Assembly: GCF_000350225.1 (NCBI RefSeq)
Contig: NW_005179220.1
Location: 40,090-104,089, forward strand
Length of the DNA stretch: 64,000 nucleotides
Direction of reading: 5' to 3'
DNA from: Chondrus crispus
Lineage: Eukaryota > Rhodophyta > Florideophyceae > Gigartinales > Gigartinaceae
Shown: piece after piece, positions 1-10,803 of the stretch
Position numbering within the stretch: position 1 is the first letter of the stretch
How the letters are laid out: every line of letters starts with the position of its first letter
Program-made: the position numbers and the translations under genes
Notes under the pieces: model-generated
What the model saw: only the letters and a program-made list of their open reading frames with translations
Databases searched by the model: none
Told to the model about the DNA's origin: nothing

Positions 1-945
1 AACCCAACGGAAGTTCAGCTTCAGGCTTTCGAGAGCCTGAAGGCGGCGATGATCTCCCCGCCGATCCTCGCGCTACCACGGTACGGTCGACTGTACCTGT
101 TGGACACTGACGCCAGTGCATACCAACTCGGGTGCACCCTCCTACAGGAGCACGACGAGCCAAACGATTGGCGCCTCTTTGGGTACTGGTCGTACTCGCT
201 AAGCGATACTGAATGGAACTACAGCGCTACGGAGCGTGAGTGCTTCGCCGTGGTGTGGGCAGTCCGCAAACTGCGGCCGTATATCGAAGGAACCAAGTTC
301 ACCGTCCGGACGGATCACGACGCCCTCCGATGGCTCATGTCGCTCACGGAGAGCTCGGGAAGACTCACCCGGTGGCGGCTACGTCTGGCTAAATACAATT
401 TCACCATTCAGTACCGCCCCGGGCGCGTGCATCAGGTGCCCGATGCCCTGTCACGCCTCGTGTCGCTTCGTGTCGCCGATGACCCCCGCCTCACCGTCGA
501 GGTGGATGACGACATTCCCACCTTCGACGGGAGCACAACCGTTCGAGACGTATCGAATGAGCTTGCGCACCACGCCTGTACCGCGAGCTGTGATCATCAG
601 GCCGTCCATGTCTTCGTAACGACACGGAACCAAGCCGAAGCCCGAACAAGGCCGCGCGTACGGACGCGCGACGAACCGCGAGGAGACCACGAAGCCCCCG
701 CTCTCCAAGGACCCAATTCGTTTTGGGAGGAGAACGACGAGTTCGACGCCGCCGACATCCAGCGCGCCGAAGACCCCGAGGCCGGCCCGCTCGGCTCCCC
801 GGTCGCCCCACCGCAGGACGACCTTCCGGCCCCTCTTGCGATAGAGGAGATAGCCGAGGAGCAACGCGTGGATGACTTCTGCCAAACCGTTTTGGCACGA
901 CAGTCCAAGTCTCGAGACTCTGCGTTCTTCGAGGACCACCTGTAG
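1..945 (+). pseudogene. RLG-1 pol, RNase H part (interrupted)
   Basis: Open from the first base of the window, so the start and the RT domain lie upstream. It encodes the end of the RT thumb and a gypsy-type RNase H. Visible landmarks are DTDAS (first catalytic Asp), the TERE motif (catalytic Glu), TDHDALRWL and the terminal DALSR motif, all standard for Ty3 RNase H. A low-complexity connector follows. The reading frame ends in a stop made by the first bases of an inserted solo LTR at 941, so the stop is not original. Removing the LTR and one copy of its 5-bp duplication puts this frame in register with the integrase frame beginning at 1966. The pol was therefore intact here before the insertion. 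Confidence 0.9.
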
Positions 946-1960
946 TGCAATACCCGTCTCGGGTAGGGGGGAGGAAGGAAGTGAAAAAGGAAAAAAACTG
1001 GATACTGTAGTCCGGGGTTGGGGGACACGCGTGTGCGACGAAGCGCACGATTATTTTAATTATTTAATTTTATTTACTAATTAGATCTAGAATCTAGAGC
1101 CGGGAGCTACTGTACTCGCCCCGGCGGGGCTCTATATAACTTAGCCCTTTGACCGAACAAGTCAATAAACCAACCCGAGTTGCCGGAGTTGAATGTCGCC
1201 TTGGTCGAAGTCCGTCTCTACCAAGACGCTCCGTTTTACCTAAGCCTACGGCATCCTTCAGCGCTTGGGGGTCCCATTCCTTTTTCCTTTATTTCCCTAT
1301 TCTTTTCTATCTCTAATTCTACCTATTTTTCCCTTATCTTGTGTTGGTGCCATCGGCCTCGGTTGCGACCGAACCGGTGTAGGTGTTTCGAGCCATCGGG
1401 CGACACAGTTGACGTAGCGCTGCTACTGTGACCCAATTTCCGACGGAGACCGTTGCAACGACGTCTCCCTCGAAGGGCTCCGTCGTAGTACGAGCCAGTG
1501 TTGGTACCATCGGGGTCGGTTGCGACCGAACCGGTGTAGGTGTTTCGAGCCATCGGGCGGCACGGTTGACGTAGCGCTGCTACTTTCATTTCATCCCGTC
1601 GGGCTGCGTTTCGACGCCCCCGTCGAAGGCCTTGTCGCGTTACAAGGTGTCGAAGAAGCTCAACGAGCATTGGCCTTACAACCCAGTGGAACCGGGGTAC
1701 CTACGTACGCGCCCCACCCCACACTCGTCGAGCAGATCTCTTCGCAAGTCTCTACCACACCGATCCCGGGCCGGGCTATTTCTCTGTGCCCCCCCATCAG
1801 GGATCCGAGCTACTACGAGTCGCAAGCTCGTTTAAACGGAGAAGGGAGAGTCGGACACTACGTAGCGCTGTGCCATCGGCAGTTCTTCTTTTTGTTGCTG
1901 TTGTTGTTTTTGCTGGACCATCGGACCGCGGTCTCTGCCCGACAGGCGCATTGCACTACA
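941..1960 (+). repeat. Solo LTR, family S, copy 1
   Basis: A 1020-bp LTR without internal sequence. Its ends are inverted: TGTAGTGCAAT at 941 and ATTGCACTACA ending at 1960. A perfect 5-bp target duplication CCACC flanks it (936-940 and 1961-1965). A TATA box (TATATAA, 1133-1139) and a possible poly(A) signal AATAAA (1164-1169) fit an LTR promoter on the plus strand. An 88-bp segment is repeated about 158 bp apart (about 1340-1427 and 1498-1585). A solo LTR normally arises by recombination between the two LTRs of a full element. The second copy is at 58626-59636 in the opposite orientation. Confidence 0.93.
1133..1139 (+). promoter_or_regulatory. TATA box of solo LTR S1
   Basis: TATATAA inside the LTR, 25 bases before a candidate AATAAA at 1164-1169. 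The position fits an LTR promoter. In its current place it could drive the downstream integrase half of RLG-1 in sense, but nothing in the sequence shows that it does. Confidence 0.5.
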
Positions 1961-1965
1961 CCACC

Positions 1966-3350
1966 ACGGGGTGCTCAAACGGAGACACCCATTCGATCCG
2001 GACACCGTACAGGTGGTGGTGCCTCGGACGCTTCGCGCCAGGCTCCTTCGCCTGTGCCACAACCCGGCCATCGCAGGGCACCCGGGCCAGAACCGTATGT
2101 ACTACGCACTTCGACGCGAGTACTACTGGCCCCACCTGGCTGCAGACGTGGCAGCCACGGTGCGAGGGTGTCGGACCTGCGCGATGAACCGGGTTAAGCT
2201 GGGGAAACATCTCAATCGATTGAGATTATTCCCAGCTACGAGACCTCTCGAGAGCCTCGCCATCGACATCTTGGGGCCGCTCCCCAAGACGAAGACAGGG
2301 AAACGATTCCTGCTCGTGATTACGGACCGCTTCAGTAAGCTAACGCAAGTCGTTGCGCTCCGCACGATAACAGCGTACACGGTCGCAGTTGCGTTCTGCG
2401 ACTCGTGGGTGTTCAAGTATGGCGTCCCTCGCACGTTTCTTTCGGACAACGGCCTTCAGTTTAATGCCAAGTTCTTCCACAGCACGTGCCGTGTTCTGGG
2501 GATAACGAATTTGTACACTTCGGCGTACCATCCCCAGACGAACGGGCAAGTCGAGCGATATAACCGAACAATCGCCTCGATGCTGAGGAACTACGTGGGT
2601 GAACACCAGGACGACTGGGACGTGTACGTGGGGCCGCTTACGTACGCGTACAACTCCCACGTACATCGCACCACACGCACCACGCAGTTTGAGCTCGTGC
2701 TCAGCAGACCACCGCCGGAGTTCTCTCTCCGACGGGCGGACGGCGACGCGCCCCCTTCCGATAGGGGGAACCAACGTGCCGAGTTTCTCAAGACCTTGGA
2801 CTCAACTATCCAGAAGGCCTACGGGAGCCTGCGTCCGACGCAGGCTCGCTACAAGCGCGACTTCGATAAGCGCATAAGACGTATTAATTCCCGGCTCCGT
2901 CCCGGAGAATACGTATATCTGAACCCCATCGATGGGGGGAAGACATCAAACAAGCTCGCCTCCCCGGCTGTCGGACCGTACCGAGTTCTCGCGAACGACC
3001 AGCGCACTATCACGATCGATCGTGATGGAGTTACGGAGCGCGTCTCCGAAGACCGCTGCGTCTACGCACCCCCGCCGGCGAACGTGCCAAGGGCGAGCAC
3101 GACTACCCCCGAGGACCTTGCCGACAAGATCAATGAAGGCACACAGTATGCTGTCGAACGGCTACTCAAGCATCGCGTCATGGAGGATGGAACTACGGAG
3201 TTCCTCATTAAGTGGGCAGACTATGACGCCCCCACATGGACAGCGCGTACCCACATCCCCGAGGAGTTGGTGTCTCGCTACGCACAAACACTCCGAGCGC
3301 GTACAGGGAGAGACCTCACCTCAGAAGTGAACGCGGACGTTCACTCTTGA
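1966..3350 (+). pseudogene. RLG-1 pol, integrase and chromodomain
   Basis: Continuation of the RLG-1 polyprotein after the solo LTR. Integrase covers most of it. A zinc-binding H2C2 region ends in CRTCAMN. The catalytic core has the first Asp in AIDILGPLP, the second in SDNGLQF and the Glu in NGQVERYNRT. The core continues through GPLTYAYNSHVHRTT. Near the C-terminus (about nt 3140-3310) YAVERLLKHR, EFLIKWADYD and TWTARTHIPEELV form a chromodomain, which in this family directs integration by binding modified histones. The frame is open to the natural stop at 3348-3350. The gene is broken only by the LTR upstream. The last codons overlap a 29-bp sequence repeated just before the 3' LTR. Confidence 0.9.
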
Positions 3351-3357
3351 GGAGGGG
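3329..3357 (+). repeat. Direct repeat of pol end plus polypurine tract, left copy
   Basis: 29 bp beginning GAACGCGGACGTTCA and running through the pol stop into a G-rich tract. It matches 6991-7019 at 27 of 29 positions. The right copy directly precedes the 3' LTR and so contains the real polypurine tract. The left copy is a second, probably older, pol end and tract. The pair brackets the 3.6-kb extra block. Confidence 0.85.
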
Positions 3358-5195
3358 ACCCTCAACCGCTTCGTTACGGATTAACTTCCGTCTCGAATTA
3401 AAATCACCCCGCGGGCTTAGGACGAAAGGGAAAGCGCGAAGGGACAGGTGTCTCCAAAGAACAGCAACGGAATCAGTCGCGAGAAGCCAAGACGTATTGG
3501 CAACCGAGAGCTCTCGTACGCAAACCAAAGGAAGCGAGCAGCACGAGCTGCGCCATGATGGCACCTCGTCACGGACTGTGGACAACGAGCCCTCGAGCAG
3601 GGAGACGATCTCCCGGAACGATACAGTCGCCCCGCGGTCGCCACAAGTTTCGCGTACATGTGGACAGCTGTCCTGCGCGCACCGGTTCGTACCAGCTGCG
3701 CTATACGGAAGGGGTCCGCGATCCCGAGACCCCCGCGACGACGAAGGACGCACCTCGGCACTAGATAGCAACGACAAGTACGCTGCAGACCGAGCAAGGG
3801 GAGGCAAGAGACAGTACAAGCCGCCGTCGGCTGATACACTCGAGATCAGAGCCCCAACAAACAGCCACGGCCATACCCTAAATAAGGGAGAAAAATTAGT
3901 GGAACGCGAAATTACACTGGGAGGCAGTGCCCTTACATGACGTCCAAGCGCACGTGATACGTACAACGCGCAAGGGACGTTCGGACGGCGACGCGTGGGA
4001 AGAGTACAGCGTGTACCCACCGACCGGGACACGCTACCGGAGCCCGACCATGGAGGGGCCGGTCCCGATGCCGCCCCCTCCAGAATTGTCAAACCGGCGA
4101 AATGCGCAGAAGTCCGACGCACGGGGCGTCCCGAAAGCGGAGCAGGCACCAAGACCAGCGACTCGAGACGCTGCGCAAGGAAGTCATCCAGCGGTGGGTA
4201 CGGCACGCGAGTAACGAACACGCCAGTCCTCGCCGCCTCCACCGTTGGTTCGCAAGGGGACTCGAGCACCCCACACCAATGCGACGAACGCCAACTCCGC
4301 GTGTGGAATTGGGGAGTATCGAGCTCCGCCAGGGCCACCTACACGACCATGCGGACGAGCCGCTCTGGCGATGAGGGAGAAGACGACTCCTCCCCCTTCT
4401 CCCACATGCCATGGTCTCTGACCCCTCTCCGCTCATCGTCAAGAGCACGGGCGGTGGAGACTACAGTACGGAGCGTGACGTCGCGCGGGGAAAGGGGACG
4501 CGTCAGGCAGACGACCGCATTCACCACGAGGCGCCTGCCCCCTCGCCATAGCCCCGCGGACCCGAGCCCCGGCGACAGGGGAGAGAAGACGGCGCCCTCT
4601 CCATCCCCAGGCGGACGATTCGGATCGTCCACAAACCGCTCTCTTACCCATCTGCCCTCGCCATTGGAGGCGAGGGACGCGACGACAAGGACAATACCGC
4701 GCTGTGCTCTCGCCCTCGGAGGCGAGGGGCGCGATGAGAAGACGTACACCGCGCATCGCGCCTTCGCTCCGACGGCGAGGGGCGCGACCCGGAAGACAGT
4801 ATCACGAGCGGTGCCCTCGCCACCGGAGGCGAGGGCCGCGATGAGAAGTACAGGTCCCTCGGGCCTTGCCCTCGCCATCGAGGGCGAGGGAAGGCCAGTC
4901 TGCGAGTTCGGTGAGGGGCAGCACCGACAGCCACCACCGCCCTCGTCCGAGTACGACGACGACCTCGAGAACGAAAGAAAAGACGCGGTACCCGCACGAA
5001 CATGATCGCGCCCACCAGAGACCCTTTCGTAAGAGGGAGAAGAAGCTCGAGGAGCACTATCGAGGCTCGGCTTCGAGGAAAAGAGAGGAACTGTACGACG
5101 GACATCGCGTGCAGAGAAGAGACGGGATTGACTTTACGCAGAGAAGGGGACGGTTGGAAGAACATACCCCCGATGGGTATAACGAGACGACCCGT
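3358..5195. other. Extra block of RLG-1, proximal half, no firm gene
   Basis: GC-rich sequence between the chromodomain stop and the antisense coding region. Several overlapping frames stay open on both strands because of base composition. Short plus-strand stretches look protein-like (about 3927-4214 and 4150-4374, the latter with an amphipathic Arg-rich run), but they sit in different frames and match no family I know. The far end (4655-4890) is a five-unit palindromic repeat array. I cannot support a single gene here; a degraded plus-strand ORF is the likeliest alternative. Confidence 0.4.
4655..4890. repeat. Five-unit palindromic repeat array
   Basis: Five copies of a roughly 22-bp interrupted palindrome of the form CCCTCGCC-(6)-GGCGAGGG. 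They begin at 4655, 4707, 4761, 4814 and 4869, giving spacings of 52-55 bp. Arms match within each copy even where loop bases differ, for example ATTGGA versus ACCGGA. Because the period is not a multiple of three, the repeat passes through all frames. This argues that DNA or RNA structure, not protein, is what has been kept. Confidence 0.8.
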
Positions 5196-6720
5196 TCACT
5201 GATTTGTGCGGTTGGGCGGAGAAGCGACCCCCGACCCGTAAAGGCTCGGGGGACAGTAACTGGGGTGACGAGGCGGCTCTGCCGCGTGCTCCACCAGTGG
5301 GGGCGACGCCACCTCACTGTGGCGGGTCCAGCGATGCACACTCCTCTGAGGATCCGGGACGTTGCCCACCGTAGCGGCCTCGTACCCCGTCTGCTCGTAG
5401 GGATCCCGCCTGATCGGGTGTGGCGTCGACGAAGACGCCACGCGAAGGCTTCGGAGGTCGTCCCGCTCGCGGCGGTACCGGTCACGTTCGGCGGTAGTCC
5501 GCTCCAGAAGGCTCGCTTGACGATCAGAGGACTCGCGTGACGCGGCTAACTCGTTGCGTACAAGGCGCAGCTCGGACACGGACGACACACGGTCCGCCTC
5601 GAAGCGACGTGCTTCGTCGCTTCGCGCCAAGTACCAGCTCGCGAGTGTGCCAAGGAGACCGCCCACCTGCCAAGTGCGCTCGGCAGCGCGACCCAAGGCA
5701 TGGACTAACGACGGCACGGCCCTGACGTCCTCTCCCTCCAACGTCGCGTGGCGTACGGACGCCACTTGGGGCGCCTCACGCGGCAGCACCGCACTGAGGG
5801 GAGGAACAGGGGGGACCGGAGGACTCGCCACCGGACCGAAGTCGCTTTCGGCGAGAAAAGTCTCGAACAGCGGGTCCGCACGTGCGGAAGGATGGGGGGC
5901 TCACATAGAGACTACCCACGTGGGACAAGACGAATTCGCGAGGGGCCGACCCCTCGCGGTGGAGGAGATACGTGGCCATGCGATCCACGTATTCTACCTC
6001 ACCGAGGCTGTAGGCAAACGTGCGATCGCAGGGGATGGCAGAAGGGATTTGATACGCCGCACCGCCACTTTCTGCCAGCAGGCGCCCCAGAACGAGCGAG
6101 GCCTCCTCTACGCGTCCGGCTTCGTAGACCTTCCGGACGCGTAGCAAATCGGGACGAAGTTGCTCCCGCGCCAGCAGCTCCCCAACAGTAATGCCAGCAC
6201 GGGCAAAGCGGCACCACGCGAACCTTAGACGGTCTAGGGGCAACGGGGCGGAACGCTCGAGCGCCGCCCCGTACCACTCGGATGGAGCCTCGACCACCGC
6301 AGGGGCTTGACCCGCCGGATCCTGAGGCGTCTCAGGATGTTCGCCAACGCGAGGGCCGCCGCCCGATCTCCCGCGCGAAGCCGTCGCGCCGGGAAGCGCG
6401 GCTGTAGCGCCCCCGACGGGGCCTGCATCGACAGGCAGACGAGGGGCGGTGACGGAGGGAATCAGTTCTACAGAGGACGTCGACTCCCGAGAGACACGAG
6501 CTCGCTGAAATGGCTGTACAGTAATCCAAGGACGTCCGATTGCCCCGGCGCGACACGGAACGTGCCCAGCCGGGGCCGCGACTTCCGCCGTCGACGGCGG
6601 AAGGGAAGCGGCGCCTCCGGGAGATTGCGACGAAGGACACGGCTGCGAAGGGCAGAGAGTTACGGAGCTCGACGGAGTAGCGAGGGACGCGACGAACCGA
6701 CCATCGGAGGGCGACGTCAT
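5196..6720 (-). pseudogene. Antisense coding region carried by RLG-1, unrecognised
   Basis: Coding-like minus-strand region in the block between pol and the 3' LTR, opposite to pol. The likely start is the ATG at 6720 (MTSPSDGRF). An Ala/Pro/Ser-rich N-terminal half is followed by a folded-looking segment with the landmarks LRFAWCRFARAGITVGELL, YEAGRVEEASLVLGRLL and YSLGEVEYVDRMATYLL. The frame breaks at a run of six C residues on the minus strand (plus-strand G run 5894-5899). One C fewer would join it to the second frame, which continues with DPLFETFLAES, a Pro-rich stretch and a charged heptad-like region (about nt 5410-5620) that should form a coiled coil, ending at 5196. The total is about 500 residues. 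I know no family for it. A Gag-like role is conceivable from the coiled coil but not shown. Confidence 0.55.
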
Positions 6721-6990
6721 GATGACCCCGACACTAAGGCCTCCGACGAAGAGGGACAGGACAGCGGGGGCGCAGCGACCCGAGTGCGGAAAAGGAAATA
6801 ACAAGAGAGGCGCACCGATGCGCAGACGGAGAAGGAGCGGACGGCAGAGGACAAGATGGTCAATAGGGGGAACGGGGTGGACGAGAGATAACTCCGAGCA
6901 ACGCGAGGACGGGTGAGGTGGAACCCGGGTCAAGTCCAGGACTACAGGGAGGGGATCCGACATGGTCGCCTCTTCAAGCCCGAGACTGCT

Positions 6991-7023
6991 GAACGCGGAC
7001 GTTCAGTCTTGAGGGGGGGGCCG
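6991..7023 (+). other. Polypurine tract of RLG-1 with repeated pol-end sequence
   Basis: Right copy of the 29-bp repeat (6991-7019), ending in a G-rich tract (7011-7020) directly before the 3' LTR. A polypurine tract in this position primes plus-strand DNA synthesis in LTR retrotransposons. Confidence 0.8.
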
Positions 7024-7722
7024 TGTAGCATAACCCCCCCTGGGGCTTTAAATTAGATTAGATCAAGAACTAGATCAGCTACTGTAGAGCGTCGAGCTCT
7101 ACAGTACAACCGCGCGTGTCCACGTGTACACCACGGGGACAAGGGACACGCGCATACACGTGCACACGTGTACAGAGCGCGAACGAAGCGCGCACGTACC
7201 ACGAGTAATACGTGTACTGTCAGCCTCGACATAGCTGACAGTATTACAGTGCAGGCCGACCTGCACTACAGTAGCCCACTACAGTACCTCGGTACTGTAG
7301 TGTTATGATAGATTGTTTTGTATATTAAATATGGAGCGGACCGACGGCGGCGGAAGGGGACAAGCACGGGCTTGTCCTCAACCGACCGCCAAGGTCAGTC
7401 GACCCAGCTTATTCTAAACGTCGCCTTCGCTCTTCGCGCGCGTTTAGTCGGAGCGGAGCCGGAGTGGACGCGCAGCACGCGAGCGAGCACGGAACCGCCT
7501 CCGCCCGTCAGCACTGGTACGTCACCCAGTGCTGCTCCGGGGCGTCGAGGCGTCGATCCGCTCGTGCGTGCGCGCGTCCCTGCTCGCTCCCGCTCTACCA
7601 CCGCTACCCGGGTCCGAGCCCGGTCCCGTAGCTGGTTGGCCCGCTTCACCCCTTCTCCGATCCGGGGTCTACAGGTCGAACTGCGCATACACCTCCAGTC
7701 GTCTGGGGGTGTTTATGCTACA
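7024..7722 (+). repeat. 3' LTR of RLG-1
   Basis: A 699-bp LTR with inverted ends, TGTAGCATAA at 7024 and TTATGCTACA ending at 7722. It follows the polypurine tract and is followed directly by in-frame copia pol sequence. The first third holds four hairpins: 7080-7106 (11-bp arms), 7215-7243 (10-bp arms), 7248-7267 (8-bp arms) and 7277-7302 (12-bp arms, 2-base loop). Several CACGTG-type motifs also occur (about 7110-7175). The 5' LTR lies outside the window. Confidence 0.9.
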
Positions 7723-7724
7723 AC

Positions 7725-10274
7725 AAGCTCTTAAATCTTTTAAGAAGAGCGAGACCCGCAGATCTAGATCTTCAAACTAGATCTATACTAAGAGAAATTT
7801 CGGAGTCATGTGACACCTGTCAACGTCTAGGACCTAAACCAATCCGCTTCAAAGCTACACTACCATCCGTAGATGACATAATTTTCGGAGAAGAGCTTTC
7901 TGTTGATCTAATGTTCATAGATTCCGAAGCGATACTTCATGTGGTCGACACAGCGACTCGTTTCTCTGCGGTAACATTTCTCAAAGAATATGGGCAGAGT
8001 GTAGAAGGTATCTGGCTAACATTCATTGAAGCATGGTGCACTATCTACACTGGATACCCCAACAGAATTAGAACAGATGCTGGATCCGTGTTTACATCTC
8101 CGAGATGGAAGGACCTCACTGACATGTCAGGTATCGAATTAAGGATATCAGGGGTAGAAGCCCACAATTCCCTAGGCATTGGTGAGCGATTGCATGCGCC
8201 GCTCCGTCGTATCTATCCAAAAATCAAGAACGACTTCACCCATGTCTCACCTGACATATTGTTAAAACTTGCGGTAAAAGCCATGAACGACACTAATGGT
8301 GAAAACGGACTAGTACCATCCCTTCTCGTTTTCGGAACCATCCCACGATTCCCAATAATTAGTTCACACCTTCCTACTCATCGGGAAAGAATGAAGGCAC
8401 TCTCAGAAGCCCAAATGGAAATGAACGCTATCATATCCGAGAGAAGAGTTTCCAAGATACTTCATCGCAACATTCCCCAGGCTACTGATCGGGTCTACCA
8501 AGCCGATCAAGAGGTACTGGTGTACAGGGAAGGACCGGACGAATGGTTGGGACCATTCATTGTGTCAAAAATAGAAGATAAACTGATCACCATATTTGAT
8601 CAAAATAGAATTGAGAGGACTTTCAGTACACAACAAGTCAAACCGTATAAGCAAACAACATCCAGTTCGGATATGGTTGACTCTTCTGAATTCCTCAACG
8701 AGATGCTCTCTCCTTTCTTATCAGAATCATCACCAAAGCCACCTCAATGTCAAACACTCATTACGGAGGTAATTCAATCCAGTGATCCAAGAGCCGAAAA
8801 GTTCACAGAGGCCAAGAAAAAGAAAATCCAAGGCTTCATAGACCGCCGAACTTAGAAGATAGTCCTAAAAAGGGACGTCCCATCAAACGCCAACGTTTTG
8901 GGAGGACGCTTCGTGCTAGCCATAAAAGACGAAGGGACCCAAAATGAAGTCTGGAAGGCAAGATTTGTGGTCCAGGGCTATCGGGATAAGCTCAAAACAT
9001 CGCTCGTCCATAACAATCCGAATGTTAGACCACACTCGGTTAGACTTCTTATCGGATTAGCTTCAGTATTTGGGTTTCCCCTGTTCTCGACAGATGTAAC
9101 TCAGGCCTATCTCCAAAGCGCTGACAAACTAATGCGAGATGTCTACTTAAAACCTTCAAAGGAATTTGAGTTAGCCCCTGACAAATTACTAAAGTTGTTA
9201 AAACCGCTGTATGGTCTTGCTGATAGTGGCGACTATTGGGGCAAGACTCTATCTGAACACCTTCTAAAGGACATCGGGATGAAATCAACATTGGGAGATG
9301 GAGCTCTGTTTTACAAGACGATGGAAAATTCTTTATCAGGACTTTGTGCCACATACGTGGACGACATTCTACAAGGTGGTAACGATGAATTTTTGGACTT
9401 AGTAAAGAAAACGGAGGAAAAATTACAATGCAAAAGCAGGGATTACGACAATGTCCAATTTGCAGGGATTGAGGTTGAAACCAGAGAAAACGGATTTCAA
9501 GTACATCAGAAGAGCTACCTTTCAAAGCTACCTATACTTGAAAAGCATTCGTCCTTTAAACAATTTCGGTCGCTAGGCGCCAAGTTGTCTTGGGCAGTAA
9601 ACAGTAGGCCAGATATTGCCTGTGCAGTAGCCCAAAGCACTCAAGTAACGGAGGAAATATTCGATAAGGAACAAGAAAAACTGATCAAGTCGTTAAATGC
9701 CATAGTTAGGCACCTGAAAAAAACACTTGGGCTTATTCTCAAATATCCCAAGTTAGACAAAGAATCCCTATCCCTTCTCGCATATTCAGACGCATCATAT
9801 GCTAATAACCATGACGGAACTTCGCAACTTGGATATGTCATTTTCCTGATTGACAAGAGCAAGAAATGTCAGCCACTGGCTTGGTCGTCACATAAGTCAA
9901 AAAGGGTCACCCGCTCAGTATTGGGGAGCAAAACCATGGCATTTGCTGACGCCTTTGGCATGTCATATGTCATTAAGCGCGACTTACAACGCCTTATTGG
10001 TCGAAACGTACCCTTAACCATGGTTACAGACAGTCTCTCTCTATTCGACATAATCACAAGGGCGTCCATCACTGCCGAAAAGAGGCTTATGATCGACTTG
10101 GAAATTGTGAAGGGCGCTTACAAAAGAAGAGAAATCAAGAAGATGGTACTCATTCGCACTGCATTCAACCTAGCAGATGCACTCCCTAAAGCTAAGAAAT
10201 GTTTGGCAATGGACGACGTATTCACAACAGGAACTCTGCCACATTCTGTTGAACAATGGGTAGCAAGAAAATAG
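7725..10274 (+). pseudogene. RLC-1 pol (integrase, RT, RNase H), one stop
   Basis: A single reading frame broken once, by TAG at 8853-8855. RLC-2 has Trp at this position, so one base change would explain it. It begins in the integrase HHCC region (KLLNLL, then CDTCQR). Catalytic core: Asp in SVDLMF, Asp in RTDAGSVF, Glu in GERLHAPLRR. The RT palm has STDVTQAYLQS and the catalytic YVDD (in TYVDDILQGG). PLYGLADSGDYWG is typical of this branch. The RNase H part includes YSDASYANN and SSHKSKRVTRS. The stop at 10274 is close to the predicted 3' LTR. The 5' truncation is caused by RLG-1 inserting at codon 1 of the visible part. Confidence 0.88.
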
Positions 10275-10277
10275 CAT

Positions 10278-10800
10278 TGTTGAGCCATTTTTACATGGCG
10301 AGTGTGAATTATTCCGGCTGGCGACGAGTAGTGTAATTACTGGCTACAACAATTGTGTAATTTAGGAGAAACAATTTCTCCTGCATTGCTAACATGCGAC
10401 AACTACAGCACGATCCCATCGCCATGATTATTTGTAATGGCAAAACACCTTCTAGAGGTACATATGGGCACGTTAGAGTAGAAATCGGGGTTCTACTACG
10501 AAAAAGGCAGATATCAGCTACTTGTAGAGTAGTATATAAGATTGACAATCTTCGTAAACTTTAGGATGCATAACCATCCACCCCCACAACAAACCTCAAC
10601 TTGAAAGACAGCTCAACCCCAACCGGTCTCCCCGGTCCCCAACCTGACCCCACAGAGGGTCAACCCGAAAGGCCCAACAGGACCTTTCTCCGCCCCAAAC
10701 GGGCAAACATCTAACCACGCTATCTAGGTCATCGGACCTTTTCCCACACAGAGGACAGAGACGTTGTTTCTCTGCAGCAATAGCAGGGCATCGGCTTGGC
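10278..10800 (+). repeat. Probable 3' LTR of RLC-1, right end uncertain
   Basis: Begins TGTTGAGCC four bases after the pol stop and contains a TATA box at 10533-10539. A C-rich stretch follows, similar in character to the downstream half of the RLC-2 LTR. No partner LTR lies in the window, so the end is a guess. Confidence 0.5.
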
Positions 10801-10803
10801 GGT

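Larger units (their letters stand above)
1..7722 (+). mobile_element. Ty3/gypsy chromovirus RLG-1, 5' end outside window
   Basis: Gypsy-type retrotransposon on the plus strand. Visible parts in order are RNase H, a solo-LTR interruption, integrase, a chromodomain, a 3.6-kb extra block, a polypurine tract and the 3' LTR. The RT-integrase order with a C-terminal chromodomain marks the chromovirus branch. The base after the 3' LTR is immediately copia pol sequence in frame (RLC-1), so RLG-1 inserted into RLC-1. The first five bases after the LTR, ACAAG (7723-7727), should be one half of its target-site duplication; the other half lies upstream of the window. Coding regions are described separately. 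Confidence 0.9.

Noticed and set aside
451-1048. Three overlapping minus-strand ORFs opposite RNase H
   Set aside because: Shadows of the plus-strand pol in GC-rich DNA; they also cross the LTR insertion point.
3316-4338. 340-residue minus-strand ORF
   Set aside because: It overlaps the chromodomain end of pol in antisense, has no recognisable motif, and GC-rich composition explains the open frame.
4655-4890. CRISPR array
   Set aside because: Palindromic repeats with even spacing, but in a eukaryotic retrotransposon, with no cas genes, and with spacers that are themselves related.
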